Source: Nelumbo lutea
Lineage: Eukaryota; Streptophyta; Magnoliopsida; Proteales; Nelumbonaceae
Assembly: GCA_022828595.1 (NCBI GenBank)
Contig: JAKGHH010000004.1
Location: 78,148,270-78,212,269, forward strand
DNA length: 64,000 nt
Direction of reading: 5' to 3'
The notes under the pieces are model-generated. The model ran no database searches, was not told the origin of the DNA, and saw nothing but the letters and a program-made list of their open reading frames with translations. Position 1 is the stretch's first letter. The number at the start of each line of letters is the position of its first letter. Both the position numbers and the translations under genes were made by a program. Below are positions 1 through 12,291 of the stretch, piece by piece.

Positions 1-711
1 TATCTCCTTTTTTTCTTCTGATTATCTATTGGAATTATAGAAAATTGTTTCTTTCTGCAAAACACCAGAAACTTGAAACCCGTTTGGAATTTTGAAGTTT
101 TAAACTTCTAATTCACAGAGTGCTGCATAGGTGGGGGACATTGATAGTTTCTTTGGTTCTATTTTCCGGTTTATTTGTTTCCTAAATACCACACAACACA
201 AGAAAGAGCCTCCGTATTCTTTTTTTCTCCCAAATAGACTACAATGCAAGCACAAACGGCTATGCTTTGGTTGCTGCTGAAGAAAATGATGGAAAACTGA
301 TCAGACGTCCTGCATTTTTTAATGGCTCTCTTATACTTGTTTTTCCTCTTCTAATTAATTTGTTTTTTAACACCGAGTTCAACTTTTATTAGTTGTGAAT
401 TGTGATGAGTTCACATCATATGGCATAAGTTCATATTCTACTTCCCAATTCACTGTATGCACATTAAAACCCAGAAGTGTCAGGTCTGATTTCAGGGAAC
501 TTGGGAATCCAATGCTAGAACTTTTCTTATTCAGTCTCTATCAACCTTTCCATTTTGACATTTATAGTTTCCTAATGGTTTTTGATTGTATTGATTTGTT
601 CTCATGGTCATACATTTTCAACAGCATTAGCCTTCAATTATACTTGATTATGATCCCATTTATCAACCATCTTCGTATCCACCACTTATTTGTGATCTTG
701 ATCTAATGTAG
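1..711 (+). other. Intron 1 of the NLA-like gene (left part outside window)
   Basis: This A/T-rich stretch holds no coding segment that I recognise. It ends in a usable splice acceptor (tag at 709-711) directly before the first visible NLA exon. The N-terminal SPX exon expected for this family is not here, so it must lie to the left of the window. Confidence 0.6.
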
Positions 712-3427
712 TTTGCGATGGGACCTTCTTTCCCTCCCTTCTGAAGGAGATGTCTGAAATCTTGGGTTGTTTTAATGAGCGTGCACAGAAGTTGCTTGAT
801 CTACATCTAGCTTCAGGCTTCAGAAAGTACCTTATGTGGTTTAAAGGCCAAAGACAAGGTAACCATGGTACTTTGATTCAAGAAGGGAAGGACCTGGTTA
901 CCTATGCAATTATCAATACCATTGCCATCAGAAAAATCCTAAAGAAATATGACAAGGTATGTTTATCCATTTAAGCAGCTTGTTTGGTTACCATGTGGAT
1001 AGAAATCATTTCATATTTAGTTTCACATGCCATTTAAACCCAGAATCTTTATTACCAAAATGAATTTTTTTCCAGTTGTATATAAAAACCAAAATGAATT
1101 CATTTCTTGAAATCCTAAAAGGACCTTGGTAGTTAGTTACTTGGTTCTACATTTTCTGCAACTGGAAATGGTTTTATTTTAATTGGTGCTTTTAATAAAT
1201 GCAATAGAATGTCACAGTGGAATCATTTAATTTCTGGTGGAATCTAAACATGCTAGAGATATATCACATTTGCTTCTGGTTTAGTGGATGGGTACTTTAT
1301 TTAATTTTTTATTCTGGATACAGATCCATTACTCTAAGCAAGGGCAGGCCTTCAAATCACAAGCTCAAAGCATGCATATTGAGATCCTTCAGTCTCCGTG
1401 GCTCTGTGAGTTAATGGCCTTCCACATTAACTTAAGGGAAAACAAGACCAAGTCCCAGGCAGTCAAAGGGTTGTTTGAAGGCTGCTCCCTCACGTTCAAT
1501 GATGGCAAACCATCACTATCATGTGCTCTATTTGATTCTGTGAACCTTGATATTGATCTGAGTTGTTCTATATGCTTGGTGAGTCATAATCTGGTTTTGA
1601 AAGATACAAAACCTTAAATCTTGTATATACATGGTTACTCATAAAAAGGATCTTATTTATACATGGCCCTCATGGTTGATGAATACTTTTGAACCCATGT
1701 TTCAACTCTTTCAAATGATCATAATCATTTATTCTACAAATTTCTTTGCACAATGTCACAAGTAGAGCAACTGTTTAGAGGAAACTTTTAGAGGGACAAA
1801 TAACTAATATCTTTTGGACAAGTGGATTTTTTGGTATCCTGTAAGTTCACTTAGGCAAGAACTTCTCATCTTCCCTAGGCTTTTGTAGAGTAGGCATTTA
1901 AGTTAATCAAACATTTTTTTAAGTTCTAACTTGGTAGGCAGTGTAGCTGACCTAATTGAAGGCTGTTCTTCTTGAAGTATTTCTTCAACTTTTTCAACAA
2001 GGATTTGAAGCTGTCCAATATGTATGTTATCAATTTTTGGTCATGATGAAGTAGGTGACATTTTTGTTGCTGGAATTCTTAATGACCAACTTAGGGAATT
2101 TCGGTGTATTTTTTGAACCCCAGGCATGCACTCCCACAGAACATGGGAGAGTGAGTAAACTATTCTTCCTCTTCTATGTAATAAGAACCATAATAAATAA
2201 TCTTATATCTAAAGTTTCCATTTTGCTATGGCATTGCAGTGTGATTTTCTCTGAAGAATTCATTTGATTTATTTGTTACAGGACACAGTTTTTGATCCAG
2301 TATCTCTAACTTGCGGCCATATCTTCTGTTACATGTGCGCTTGCTCCGCTGCATCAGTGACTATAGTAGATGGATTAAAGGCAGCGGATGGTAAAGCTAA
2401 ATGTCCACTATGTCGAGAGGTAAATATCTAGCATCTTTTCAATTTTTGGGGCCTGATACATCTCCCTCTCCCCAAATACTAAAAAAAGTAATAATAAACA
2501 AGTGCTTGTGCTGTATTTTATTTAGCTTATAAACTGGCAAGTATGCTAGCATTGGATGCAACAATGCAGCCAAAGCATACCAGGAAAGAGATATTTGTGA
2601 GTTATTTAGTTAATAAGAAATATGTTTCACATGGCCTAACCAAAGTATGTTGAATAAACTAAAAGAGTTGGAAAAAAAAATGACGAACCTTTAATTCTAA
2701 TTTGGATAAATTAGATTTTTTCCCTTTTCCTGCTCTGGTGTCAAATCTGTAACTTTTACAGTTTAATAAGATGTAAGTACAGGAATTTCCTCTTTCTGAT
2801 TTTCTATTAAGACTTTCCATTTTGCCTTGTCAGAACGGTGGGAATCTCTTCTTTTCCTTGTGCCTTGTGCATAATGCAAATTCTCAGGCCTTTTAGAAAG
2901 AACCAGATAGGCCTTGTTTAGAATTTAGATGTATCCAGTGCTTATAATTGAAGTATACAATAGAGTCATAGACATTTCCTTTGTTGGATAATAAGTTAAT
3001 AACTACAATGTTACCATGTTGATGTAATGTTGAAATTGATTCAGGCAGGAGTATTTGAGGGTGCTGTACATTTGGAGGAGCTTAACATTCTATTAGGTCG
3101 AAGGTATGCTTTAGTTGAATGTTCAATTTGTACTGCAATATTATATTTCTGATCCACATCATGGATCTCCTTTTGATCAACTATAATCAACTAGAAGCCA
3201 AAATTGCAACTGAAATCAGTCTTCCTTCCTGAAAATTTGAAACCACATTATGAAGGCCACCTGTTGTGGTAAGGTTCTTGCTTTCATTCAACTGAGCTTT
3301 TGTCCCTCTGTGCATTAACAGCTGCCCTGAGTATTGGAAGGAACGTCTTCAGACAGAACGACTGGAGCGAATTCAGCAAACAAAGGAGCACTGGGAATCC
3401 CAGTGTAGAGCTTTCATGGGGGTCTAA
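712..3427 (+). CDS. NLA: NLA/BAH1-type SPX-RING E3 ubiquitin ligase, 5'-partial
   Basis: I read coding exons 712-956, 1324-1578, 2282-2419, 3045-3103 and 3322-3427 (stop TAA), all with GT-AG introns and matching phases, giving 266 residues. The first exon starts in mid-codon and encodes CDGTFFP, the end of an SPX domain. It runs to the lysine-rich [11 protein letters not shown] helix, the SPX surface that binds inositol pyrophosphates. Next come the linker ([14 protein letters not shown]) and a C3HC4 RING finger: CSIC in exon 2, CGHIFCYMC and CPLC in exon 3. Known family members are about 335 residues, so roughly 65-70 N-terminal residues are missing at the window edge. In Arabidopsis, NLA ubiquitinates PHT1 phosphate and NRT1.7 nitrate transporters with the E2-like protein PHO2, and is repressed by miR827 through its leader, which is not visible here. 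All RING ligands are present and I saw no lesion, so I infer a working gene. Confidence 0.93.
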
Positions 3428-3796
3428 TAGAAATCCAAAAAATGTCAAATTCAGCTTCATTTAGACCTCTTAGCAAAAAGAATCAGATTAGTTTTCTCAG
3501 TTTCATTGATGATTTATTCAGGTTTTTTTTTTCTTAGTCTTTGTAGCCTCATGGCATTGTATCTTGGTACGTGCCATAGCCAAGTGTCTTGTACATATCT
3601 TTTATGTTCTGTATTCTTGATGTAATTAAGGAAAAACTGCACCATGTGAATCTCTCTCTCTCTCGTGTGTGTGAAAGTCTCAGTCGGCACAAGAGGCCCA
3701 TTGCATTACACCTTCAAAAGATGATAAAGCATAAACAAATCGGTCAAAATACTGGTGGATGTGAACATTCTGTAGGGAAATTTGCCGATCAGTACT
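3428..3796 (+). other. 3' untranslated region and downstream flank of NLA-like gene
   Basis: This non-coding stretch after the NLA stop is T-rich, with a short (TC)n(GT)n run near 3650-3670. The transcript probably ends within it, but no single poly(A) signal stands out. The inverted-repeat element starts at about 3797. Confidence 0.4.
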
Positions 3797-3905
3797 TGGG
3801 CTCCTGTGACAATTTGGTACTCAAACTTTAAAATGCCACTGCCCAATCCGATACCTGACATTAACGAACCGTCAATCAGGATGTAAAAAGACGTAATTAC
3901 CCATC
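3797..3905 (+). repeat. Left terminal inverted repeat of the outer DNA element
   Basis: This arm matches the reverse complement of the segment ending near 22613, including TGTGACAATTT, CCAATCCGATACCTG and AATTACCC in the same order, with small indels. Confidence 0.65.
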
Positions 3906-4261
3906 AGGTTTATAATAATCGATTGAGATGATTTTTTGAAATGACAAAAATGGTCTTTACTATATTAACTATTCTCTGCGAGTGGGAACCATCGTTCATT
4001 GTATTAACTTTTTCTCTGGAGAGATCAATTCTCTCCGCCGGTGTTGATAAGCAGAATAAGATGCCGGAAAAAAGCTAAAATCAATGGAAAAACATCGTTG
4101 AAGAGCATATCTCCATTTATTTGGAAAAATATTGTTGGAACAAGCGCATTTGCCGTCGTTAGAATTTTTTTTAATCCTACCATCGTCGGAGAAAACGAAT
4201 GCTAGTTGCCAGCGCCGAATGGACAGCTGTGATTATTTGGCGATTACTCAACTAATGTTTC

Positions 4262-4888
4262 TGATCGTGCGTGATCTAGATGCTCCTAGCTGGAGAGTAG
4301 CTCGAATGTTGATACTTTGTTGGTCGGTTGAATTGCAAGAGAAAGGATTAAAGAACCCGGGGGCCTAACCTAGCGACGTCGTTCCGATGCTTAGTTAGTA
4401 CTTGCTTAGTAGATTAAGAGCTGGAAATCAGTAATCTAGAGAGCTAGAATGCATTTAATCGCGTGTACCTGGGTACTGAGGACTGATGCCTTTATATAGT
4501 TTAGTTGTCGTGAGCCTCAAGGAGCCTCTCCGAGATCTACGGACTGAGCCGAAAGAGTCCATTCCACTTCGGGAGGTGACTAACGTGCTAGCTGATAAGG
4601 CTTATCGTGTCCACCCGATTCAGGCGGGATGTGGATAAGGGCTACGGTTGCGTGGCATGATCCCAAATGGTTCGAAGGCAGTTGGCGGGCTTCTAGAATC
4701 TGCTACGTGTCATCTCCGACAGATTTGATCATCCGAGATACCCAAACCTCGGTGCTATCTGAGGTGACCAAGGCGCCCGAGGTGACTTAATTCACCAAGG
4801 TGGCGGGAGGTGCTGAATCATCATCTAGCTGGCGGGCCGCATCCACGTGTCCTCTTCTTATCAGGTCAGGCCAAATCACCCCTCATCA
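4262..4888 (-). repeat. 3' LTR of the Tat-like element
   Basis: It matches 20794-21419 over its whole length with scattered substitutions. It has TG...CA ends and, on the minus strand, a TATATAAAG promoter motif near 4490-4500. Confidence 0.9.
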
Positions 4889-4905
4889 ATTACCCCCATC
4901 CTCGT
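4889..4905 (-). other. Polypurine tract of the Tat-like element
   Basis: On the minus strand this reads GAGGATGGGGGTAAT directly before the 3' LTR, the purine-rich plus-strand primer expected there. It fixes the element's orientation. Confidence 0.7.
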
Positions 4906-5195
4906 GCAGGGGTCCTGACCCGGTGCAAGGAGTCCATGACGAGTTGAGGTGGATTTGGCCTTAGTTACCTTCAGGGCCAATGGTCGATCTGGCAGTTTGA
5001 CCCTAATGACCCGCCCGGCTTGACCAGGAAGCCAAATCGCATATCAGGAACGCGCGGACGTCACACAGATTATTTAACCTTGCGGACGTCAAAACGTGTG
5101 CTCAATTGATTTTAGCCCCGAGAGGCATGCAGCCAGTTTTCCTGGGAGCCATCGGATTGCGTTGATCTTGACCGTCCAAGATCGACTACAGTGGC

Positions 5196-5202
5196 TATAA
5201 AG
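5196..5202 (+). promoter_or_regulatory. TATA box for the antisense ORF of the Tat-like element
   Basis: TATAAAG in a GC-rich setting (GGCTATAAAGAGG) lies about 65 bp before the ATG at 5263 and points in the plus direction, opposite to the retrotransposon. Spacing and sequence suit a plant core promoter. Its use is inference. Confidence 0.5.
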
Positions 5203-5262
5203 AGGGGCTCTGGGGTCCCCATTTTCTTCGTCGTGATTTGTGCGTTCGTGGTCTGAGCTTGC

Positions 5263-7340
5263 ATGTCTGCTTCCAGTCGGTGTCATCTGTCCTTGTCTTC
5301 GAAATCGTCTCCTCCTATCTCCGGTCTAGGTAAGTCTCCTTCATTTCTAGCTTGTTTTCCTTCAATTACGGTGTCGAGTATTAGCCCTAGTAGCTTACTA
5401 GATGCTAGTAGCGAGTCAACTGGGACCGAGGTGGACTCCTCGGGCCAAAAGGTTGAGTGTGGTCCTGCCGAGGTGAGCACCTCGACACATGGTTCCATAC
5501 CCAGTCCATCCGAGGCAGACTCCCACTCAAAGGAGCGGAAGGACTCCGGAAAGGAAGCCTCGACCTCCCATAGTTCTTAGCCAAGGCCAGACAGCTTCCG
5601 TCCTTTTGTGATGACTGCGGAGAGACTCCAAACACTAGTAGAGTACTACAAGTTTCCCGAGGACCATGGCTAGAGTATTCCCTTAGAAGGGCATCCCTGG
5701 GATCAAGATCCTGACGAGGTCGTAGTGTTCGAAGAGCAACTAACAGTCGGGATGTGCTTCCCACTCCACCCATTCATTGTAGAGATCCTCAAGTTTTTTA
5801 ACATCACCATAGGCCAGCTCCACCCGAACTCAATTCGCTCCATAGTAGGTACCATTTCCCTGTTTCATCATTTCAATAAACCTTTGACCATGGATACTTT
5901 TAGTTTGATCTATTCCATCAAGAAAAACTCTGCCAGTCTCCCTTCTTCTGAATACCATAGTTACTACCTGACCCCCCGCCCTGGATACAAGATCTTGTGC
6001 GGTTTCCCCAATAAAGTCCCAGCCTAGAAGAGACGCTATTTCATTATTACTGTTGCTAGGGGTGGCCATTTCCGACGCACTGGAGGATGGCCATCAGTGA
6101 CCCCGGCATTAAGCTAGATAAGGACATGAAGAAACAGATCTACGCATGGGCGAAGTTTAGGTTGGAGTTGGACGTTTTCTTGGCCGAGGAGAAGTTAGTT
6201 AATGCAGGCCTGAGTCTGGGTAAGTACCATGGCGGATATCCCAATCTCCAAGCTTTTATCTGACATGAAAATGAAGAAGAAGAGAAAGGCATTCACATCT
6301 AACCTCCATCCACCGAGCCCGTCGCCACTCCCACTATCCCTATTGCCCTGAGAAGGAAGGAAGACGCCTCTATGATTGACTTGGTTGAGATGTTCCAGGA
6401 GTCCGAGCCCCAGCCCATCTGTCCCGAGGTCACCGCTTCCGGTGCAATTCCTGAGGAGGGCCAGAGCATCTTTGACGCCCGAGTCGCCACTCTCAAAAGC
6501 AAGGAAGCTGCCTTTCCTGTCGAGGTTTCCAAGTACGCTAGGATGCCACGCTCCAAGCTTGCTGCCACGGTGTGGGGTCATTTGATGGTGGAATGTTTTT
6601 TATTTCACTTCTCAATCCTTTGTGTTTTTTCTATCTTGCTAATCGGCACAACTCTCTTGTAGACGAGCTCAATAATTCACTCATTGGTGGAGCAGTCTGA
6701 CCGTCAAATGGAGTTGTTGCAAGTCTCGGATTCGAAGGTGAAGGTTTTGGAGGCCAAGGTTCTAGTTGCCGAATCTAAAGTGACAGAGTACCAGGCCAGG
6801 ACACTAAAAGCCGTGGAGCTGACCAGGAAGTGGGAGGCTAAGGCGAAGCGGAAGGATGAGCGCATTCGTGAACTAGTGAAGGAAGTCGAAGAAAAGAAGG
6901 CTCTCCTCGTTGATCGCGAGGTCATCATCTCCCAATAGATAAAGAAGGCCGACATTTGTGTTGTTCGAACTTATAAGGCTTCTTCGGAGTTTGACGATTT
7001 CGTGAACGAAACAGCAACCTCGACATTCTGCAAGGGCTTCAAAGTCTGTTGTTGGCTGGCCAGGCATGCATTTCCCCAACTCGACCTCCAACCACTCACA
7101 ACCATCGGGATTTCTACAGAGACAATAATCTAGGCAGTGGGGGAAGATCCAGATTCCGAGGAGGATGGGGACGATGATGTTGGTTTGGAAGCCGGAGAGA
7201 AGTGGGGGAACTCTGACGTAGCAGTCGACGAGGTCATGGAGACCGATGGGGTTGCTACTACGAGCACATCCATGGAGGTGGACCCGACAAAAGATCCCGA
7301 ACTTGTTGAAGGAGGGGGTGAGGAGCCCCATCAGGATTGA
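5263..7340 (+). pseudogene. Antisense ORF of Tat-like element: gypsy-type 'transposase' protein, broken
   Basis: This plus-strand reading frame lies opposite to the retrotransposon, between the pol end and the 3' LTR. A Ser-rich N-terminus from ATG 5263 is followed by a domain at about 5610-6060 with ERLQTLVEYYKFPED, FPLHPFIVEILKFF and TPRPGYKILCGFP, which I recognise as the plant 'putative gypsy-type transposase' domain (Pfam Transposase_28 type). Next comes a heptad-rich coiled coil (6684-6938) and an acidic tail (DSEEDGDDD) ending at the TGA at 7338-7340. In-frame stops near 5670, 6025 and 6936 and frame changes show decay. Donor-like GTAAGT at 5330 and 6220 and acceptor-like TTGTAG before 6663 suggest that the ancestral gene was spliced. 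Such extra frames are known in Tat/Ogre/Retand elements. Their function is unknown and there is no evidence that they are transposases. Confidence 0.7.
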
Positions 7341-7851
7341 TATTTGCCTCTTTTCTTGGACCTCTTGTACATATGTAATGCCCCAAGCCTCCGAGCTCAA
7401 ATAAGTAGTTGTTTCTTTTTCTTTTTCTTCTTCTTCTTCTTTTTTTTTTTTTGAAATGTACTGAACCCTCTTTTTTAGTGAAGTAATGTGCCAAGCTGGT
7501 GAGCTAGGCATAGGTAGGAATAATCCGAAGTCAATGTACATCGAGGTGTGCCAACACTGTAGGGTATGTCCTCGACCTATCTACACGCCAATGAGGCTGA
7601 ACGCAAACTACTTTATTTTGCCCATGCCGGAGAGGCAACTAGGTCTTGTGTTGCCCATGCTGAAGAGGCGATTGGGTCTTATGTTTCCCATGCTAAGGAG
7701 GCGATTGGGTCTTAATTGGCACCAAGGTCTTTTGTCAGCTCGACTCCATAGCCCTTAGGCTGTGGGAGCGACTTGTAGTCCACTCTCTAATTCATGCTTT
7801 GACCAGCTCGGTGGTCTTCTGGACTTAGTAAATTTTTTAAATGTGTCTAAC
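7341..7851. other. Non-coding spacer between antisense ORF and pol end
   Basis: This stretch holds a pyrimidine run (7410-7460) and three loose tandem copies of a ~36-bp unit around 7620-7715 (cccatgc...gaggcgattgggtctt). I recognise no protein. Confidence 0.5.
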
Positions 7852-8358
7852 TCATGAGCTCATATGTAGTCTTTTTAGGTTGTCGATGTTCCAAGCTCAA
7901 GGTACCTGCTTCCCTTCCATCGTCTCGACCTCGTACGTCTCTTCTCCGAACACCCGTCTCACTTTGTACAGACCCTCCCAATTTGGTCCAAGCTTCCCTA
8001 CACTGGGCTCAAGGACCATCACCTTTTTGAGTACTAGGCCGCCAACTCGGAACTAGCGCTTCTTGACCTGGGCATTGTAGTACCGAGTTACACGTTGTTG
8101 GTAGGCCGCAGTCTAGATGTGGGCTAGGTCGCATACCTCCTTGATCAGGTCTAAATTAGTTTGGAGTTCATCGTCATTTGCTTCCTTATTGTATGCTTCA
8201 AGCTGCAAGGTTGGTACTTCGATCTCGGTTGGGATTACTACCTTTGTTCTATACGTCAGGTTGAAAGGCGCTTCTCCTGCCACGGTCTTGATAGTTGTTC
8301 TGTAGGCTCAAAGGACACTAGGTAGATCGTCCACTCACAAACCCTTAGCTCACATTGA
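7852..8358 (-). pseudogene. Integrase C-terminal part of the Tat-like pol
   Basis: Read leftward this encodes the end of a Ty3/gypsy integrase: KGL*VDDLPSVL*AYRTT (two Trp codons turned to stops), APFNLTYRTKVVIP, then FRVGGLVLKKV and GPNWEGLYKVRRV, ending at a stop near 7852. It continues the integrase that stops at 15937, so the inserted Athila-like element separates the two halves. Several in-frame stops are present. Confidence 0.8.
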
Positions 8359-9658
8359 TGTGTCTAGAAGCCCGTCGTTAAACACTTTGGAACACCAGTT
8401 TAAAAATTTATAATTTTTACCATTTCTCAAACAACTACTAACGCAGTAAAGTGATGAGAATAGGTGGTATCCACAGAGAAGCGATGGAAAAATTAATATG
8501 TACTCAAATCCGGACAAAAGAACACAAGAGGGAGTTGCAAAAATATAAAAATTAATTAATTAAACTAGAAAAATAACAAATTCGAACAGTATTGAAAGTG
8601 GAAAGTGTAGAAACACAAATAAATAAATAAATAAAATGAAATAAAAATTGTAATCCGATCAGAGGTAGCAGTCTCCGGATCTCTCCTTTGACCCTCGAAC
8701 TTCTCAAACTATGCCTTCCATCTTACCTAGCTGAATTTCAGATCTGCAGAAAAGAAATAAAGTACAAATTAAATCTAATAAAAGTAAAATTTGCAGGAAG
8801 GAAAAATGAACTGGAAATTAAAGAATAGTAAGTAATTCTAAAACTGAAGAAAAAATGGTTGGGATTCAAATCCAGATGTGGCAGTAGTGTTGTTGGCGAG
8901 CTGCAAGTAGGAACCTCTCCTCTTGCCTGGGCGTCCTCCTCTTCCTCTACCCTTGAACTTCTCAAGATCAACCTTCCTTCTTACCTGGGTGAATTGACCA
9001 ACCCTTTCTCAGGAGCACTTGAGTCCTTTTTATAGAGAATGTTGGATACAAATGGGATTAGAGAGAAAGATGGGGGCGACATCTGAGTTTTATCAAAGTT
9101 ATGGGCACCCTAAGGTTTCTAATGGAGGATTAGGATGATTTTGGGGAGATCCTAAGGCTAAAAAGAAAAGAAGAGGGCACCCAATATTATGTTTGGCTGA
9201 GATTTGGGCACCCAGAAGTGAATGGGTGAAATGGAGGCTCCTAAGGATGAAAGGTGGAGATTAGAAGAGGTGGGAGGGTGGAGATTAAACACCTAAGGGC
9301 GGCTAGGGTTTGCTAAGAGTGAAAAGAATGGGTTAAAAGGCACCATAGGGTTTGTTAAGATGTGGGGAGCATGCTAATACAGTAGGAGGGAAGCCAAACT
9401 GGGTTTAGCAGCTAGGAGGTGCCCTCTTGCTTTTAGTTTTTCACAAAAACACCCCTCTCTCAACTGGACTTCACACCAATTTCCCAAAATCTACATTTTA
9501 GCCATGAAAACTTTCTAGTTTTCTCCAAAATTTGCATAGAGACCCTCAGAGGCCACAACATTGCTTTCAATTGAAAAAATGACACATCTTGACTATCCTA
9601 AAGCCAAAAATACCCCTGAATCGATGCCCTTAAAGCATCAAAATGCAGAGTTATCACA
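8359..9658 (-). repeat. 3' LTR of the Athila-like element
   Basis: It aligns with 14967-15936 at both ends and through the conserved middle. It has an additional segment (about 8700-9000) in which the motif 'ctt.cctttgaccctcgaacttctcaa' recurs in altered form, so it looks like an internal duplication. A minus-strand TATAAAAAGG lies near 9030. Confidence 0.82.
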
Positions 9659-9672
9659 CCCCCAACTTAACC
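9659..9672 (-). other. Polypurine tract of the Athila-like element
   Basis: The minus strand reads AAGTTGGGGG directly before the 3' LTR start (TGTGATAAC), as expected for plus-strand priming. Confidence 0.65.
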
Positions 9673-10639
9673 ATTGCTAGTCTCTTAGCAATGCTGCCTT
9701 AAAATTACACTGAGCAAAGAGATCATTTCCATCTCAAGATCATCCCTGACAGAATTAGCCAAGCATCCTGATTCTAGCATTCTCAAACTCTGTATAGATC
9801 GGTATTTGGCTTTAGGGGTAAAACCATCTTGTTTTGAATATTACAGAAACTTGGCTTAAAAATCTTATTTACCATTCCATTTGTAGATTGTCTTGATAAT
9901 CTGAGATTTATTTTAAAATCAGACAAGTATTCTTCTTATCATTTTTTACAAGGGATTTTCTACCCCTGAACTTGATTTGCACACTTATTTCTATTGTTAC
10001 TTTCCACCATTTGACACGAATCTCGACACTTACCTTAGGTGAAGAGACCTGGCTACTAAGTCTAGGGTGTCCATTGACCTTTTATTCTCTCTCTTTTTTT
10101 TCCAGCACTATTCAGGGTAGTCCATTGTTTCTAACAATTTGAAGACTTTTTGTCTAATTTCTCCATCTTTCTCTTCTTATCTTGGTAGGGGAAAACTTGG
10201 GAGTATTTTCTAATTTCTAAACAATTATGAAAATATTCAAATAAGACTAATTTTGACTCCTATCACTTGCTACCAATTTCTACAAAATTCAATATTCTTT
10301 TATCAAATACCTCAACTTTTTCTGTTTGGGAATCTCTTTTAGTGGAAAAATTTTAAAAATTTTCAGTGAAATTTTACTTCTACATATTTAAAGGCTTACC
10401 TTCTCAATTTCAATTTTTTTCTTTTTCTCTCTTTCCTCACCTCCAACTTAAATGACATTGTCCCTAATGGCATGACTAGAATGATGCAAAAAGGATTTGG
10501 GCCAAAGGGAACAATGAATAGGGTTTTCTTGAGGGGTTCAAGATTTGCCACCTCGTTTTGAATCAAGAAAAGAAAAACAACTCAAATCCTAAAAGCAGAA
10601 ATGCTAAAAACTACGTTGGGTTGCCTCCCAACCAGTGCT

Positions 10640-11491
10640 AAGTTTAACGTCTTCAGCTAGACACATTCACTAATTTCTTCCATCCACACTCTTAGACTCA
10701 CTTTCTTCTGTATACAAACAAGACTCAGATTGGGCTAACCAAGGGGTAGACAGGTCCTCTAAAAAGTCATCCACTATATCTACCGTGAATCTATCTCCCC
10801 CTAGGTCTGGATACTTGGAAGCACTAAAAACATTCAATTGGACCTTTTGCTCCCCAAATGAGATGTCAATTTCCCCCAACTTGCAGTTAATATTTGCATT
10901 GGTCGTTGCTAGAAATGGTCGTCCTAAGATTATCGGGTTATGGTTCAGTTATTTGGTTGGGGTCATGTCTAGGACAACAAAGTCTACAAGGAAATAACAA
11001 TTCTCTATCCTAGCACTGACATCCTCGATAACACCTCGAGGAGTCTTGACCGACCAATTAGCGAGTTGCAAAATTACCGGGGTAGGTTTCAACTCGCCAA
11101 TCCTGAACCTTTTGTATATGATGGACAGGAGTAGGTTTACACTGGCCCCAAGATCCAATAGGACAAGATCAAAGGTGATTCCAGAAATGATACAGCTGAA
11201 GAGATGAGCACCCGGGTCTTTCATCTTCTGGGGAAGTTGGTTCAAGAGGACCGCACTCACATCTACCAAGAGCATCACTTTTTGTGGGGCCGATTGTGGC
11301 TCCCTCTTTTGAGTGCATAGTTCTTTCAGAAACTTGGCATAAGCCGAGACATGTTGGATTGCATTGAGAAGAGGGATGTTAATGTGAATTTGTTTGAAGA
11401 GTTCCCTGATCTCCTCGTTGCGAATCTCTTTCTTTTTCTGCAATGGCCCAGCTAAGAGTGCGGTTGGAAAGGGGACCACAGGTTGGTTCAC
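10640..11491 (-). pseudogene. Athila-like aspartic protease region
   Basis: Read leftward this gives KFLKELCTQKRE, then DLGASVNLL (Athila-type form of the active-site DS/TG motif) and, after one in-frame stop, NPIILGRPFLATTNA, the conserved second half of plant retropepsins. Together with gag (12292-13110) it is the only pol-type domain in this element. At least one stop (about 10955) breaks it. Confidence 0.8.
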
Positions 11492-12291
11492 TTTAAGTTC
11501 TTCTTCTAGGTTTTCCCTTTCTTCTTCTCCCCCCCCCCCCCCAACTTAGGGTTTTCTGGATCCTTTCCTTCTTCTTCACTTTTCTTCTTCTCATACAGTT
11601 CTTCCAAGATTCTCCCACTCATTAAAGTTGTAACAGCTTTAGCATTTTCGAATTGGGGATTCTTAGGAGGTGGTTGAATTTGTTGAGGAAAACTCGGTGG
11701 CTAATTCCTAGGGTTTGTAACCGGTTGGCTCAATAATTGCCCCACTTCTCTCCTTGCATTAGCTTCAACTCGTTGTCCTATTTGGCTTCTAACCTAGCAA
11801 TGGACTACTGCTAATTTAAGATCAGCTGCTAAAGTTGCATGAATTGATCATCTACTGAACGGGACTGCTAAGGTTGTGGGTAACCCTGGTATGGTTGGGC
11901 TGGTTGATTCCTGGGGTACACTTTCTAGAACTGACTTTGTAATGATGGCCTCTGAAATTGCTGGGCCATGAAGTTGGACGGATGCTAATATTGCTAGGAC
12001 TATAGATTGGGTTGATGTGTCCTCCAAGAAAGGTTAAGGTGATTTCTCCACCTAGGGCTGTAAGTATTAGAATATGGATCATTGTTGGGCCTTAATAAAC
12101 TCTGGGTTGCCTGAACTTGTTCTTAGATAAAGGGTGGAAACTAGGCCGTCGTAGGACAGTCATCAACCTAGTGGGTTGGGCTGGCACAAATGGAGCACAC
12201 TTCGGGATAAGATGTAGATGAACCCACTTGCTGGTTAAAGGTGAAAAATTGGTCAAACTTCTGGGATAAAAGATTTATACTATCCAACTTT
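11492..12291 (-). other. Gln/Pro-rich linker between gag and protease, decayed
   Basis: It sits between the gag and protease frames of the Athila-like element. The plus strand has a 14-nt C run at about 11528-11542 and a pyrimidine-rich area, and the minus strand shows a broken, low-complexity frame. No conserved domain is visible. Confidence 0.45.

Noticed and set aside
395..706. 103-codon frame before the first NLA exon
   Set aside because: It has intron-like composition and no SPX sequence, and it ends at the splice acceptor region.
5405..5773. Minus-strand frame opposite the antisense ORF
   Set aside because: No known domain. The plus-strand frame matches the gypsy-type transposase family instead.
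10785..10997. Plus-strand frame over the Athila-like protease
   Set aside because: It is a shadow of the minus-strand protease, whose conserved motifs (DLGAS, ILGRPFLAT) are clear.
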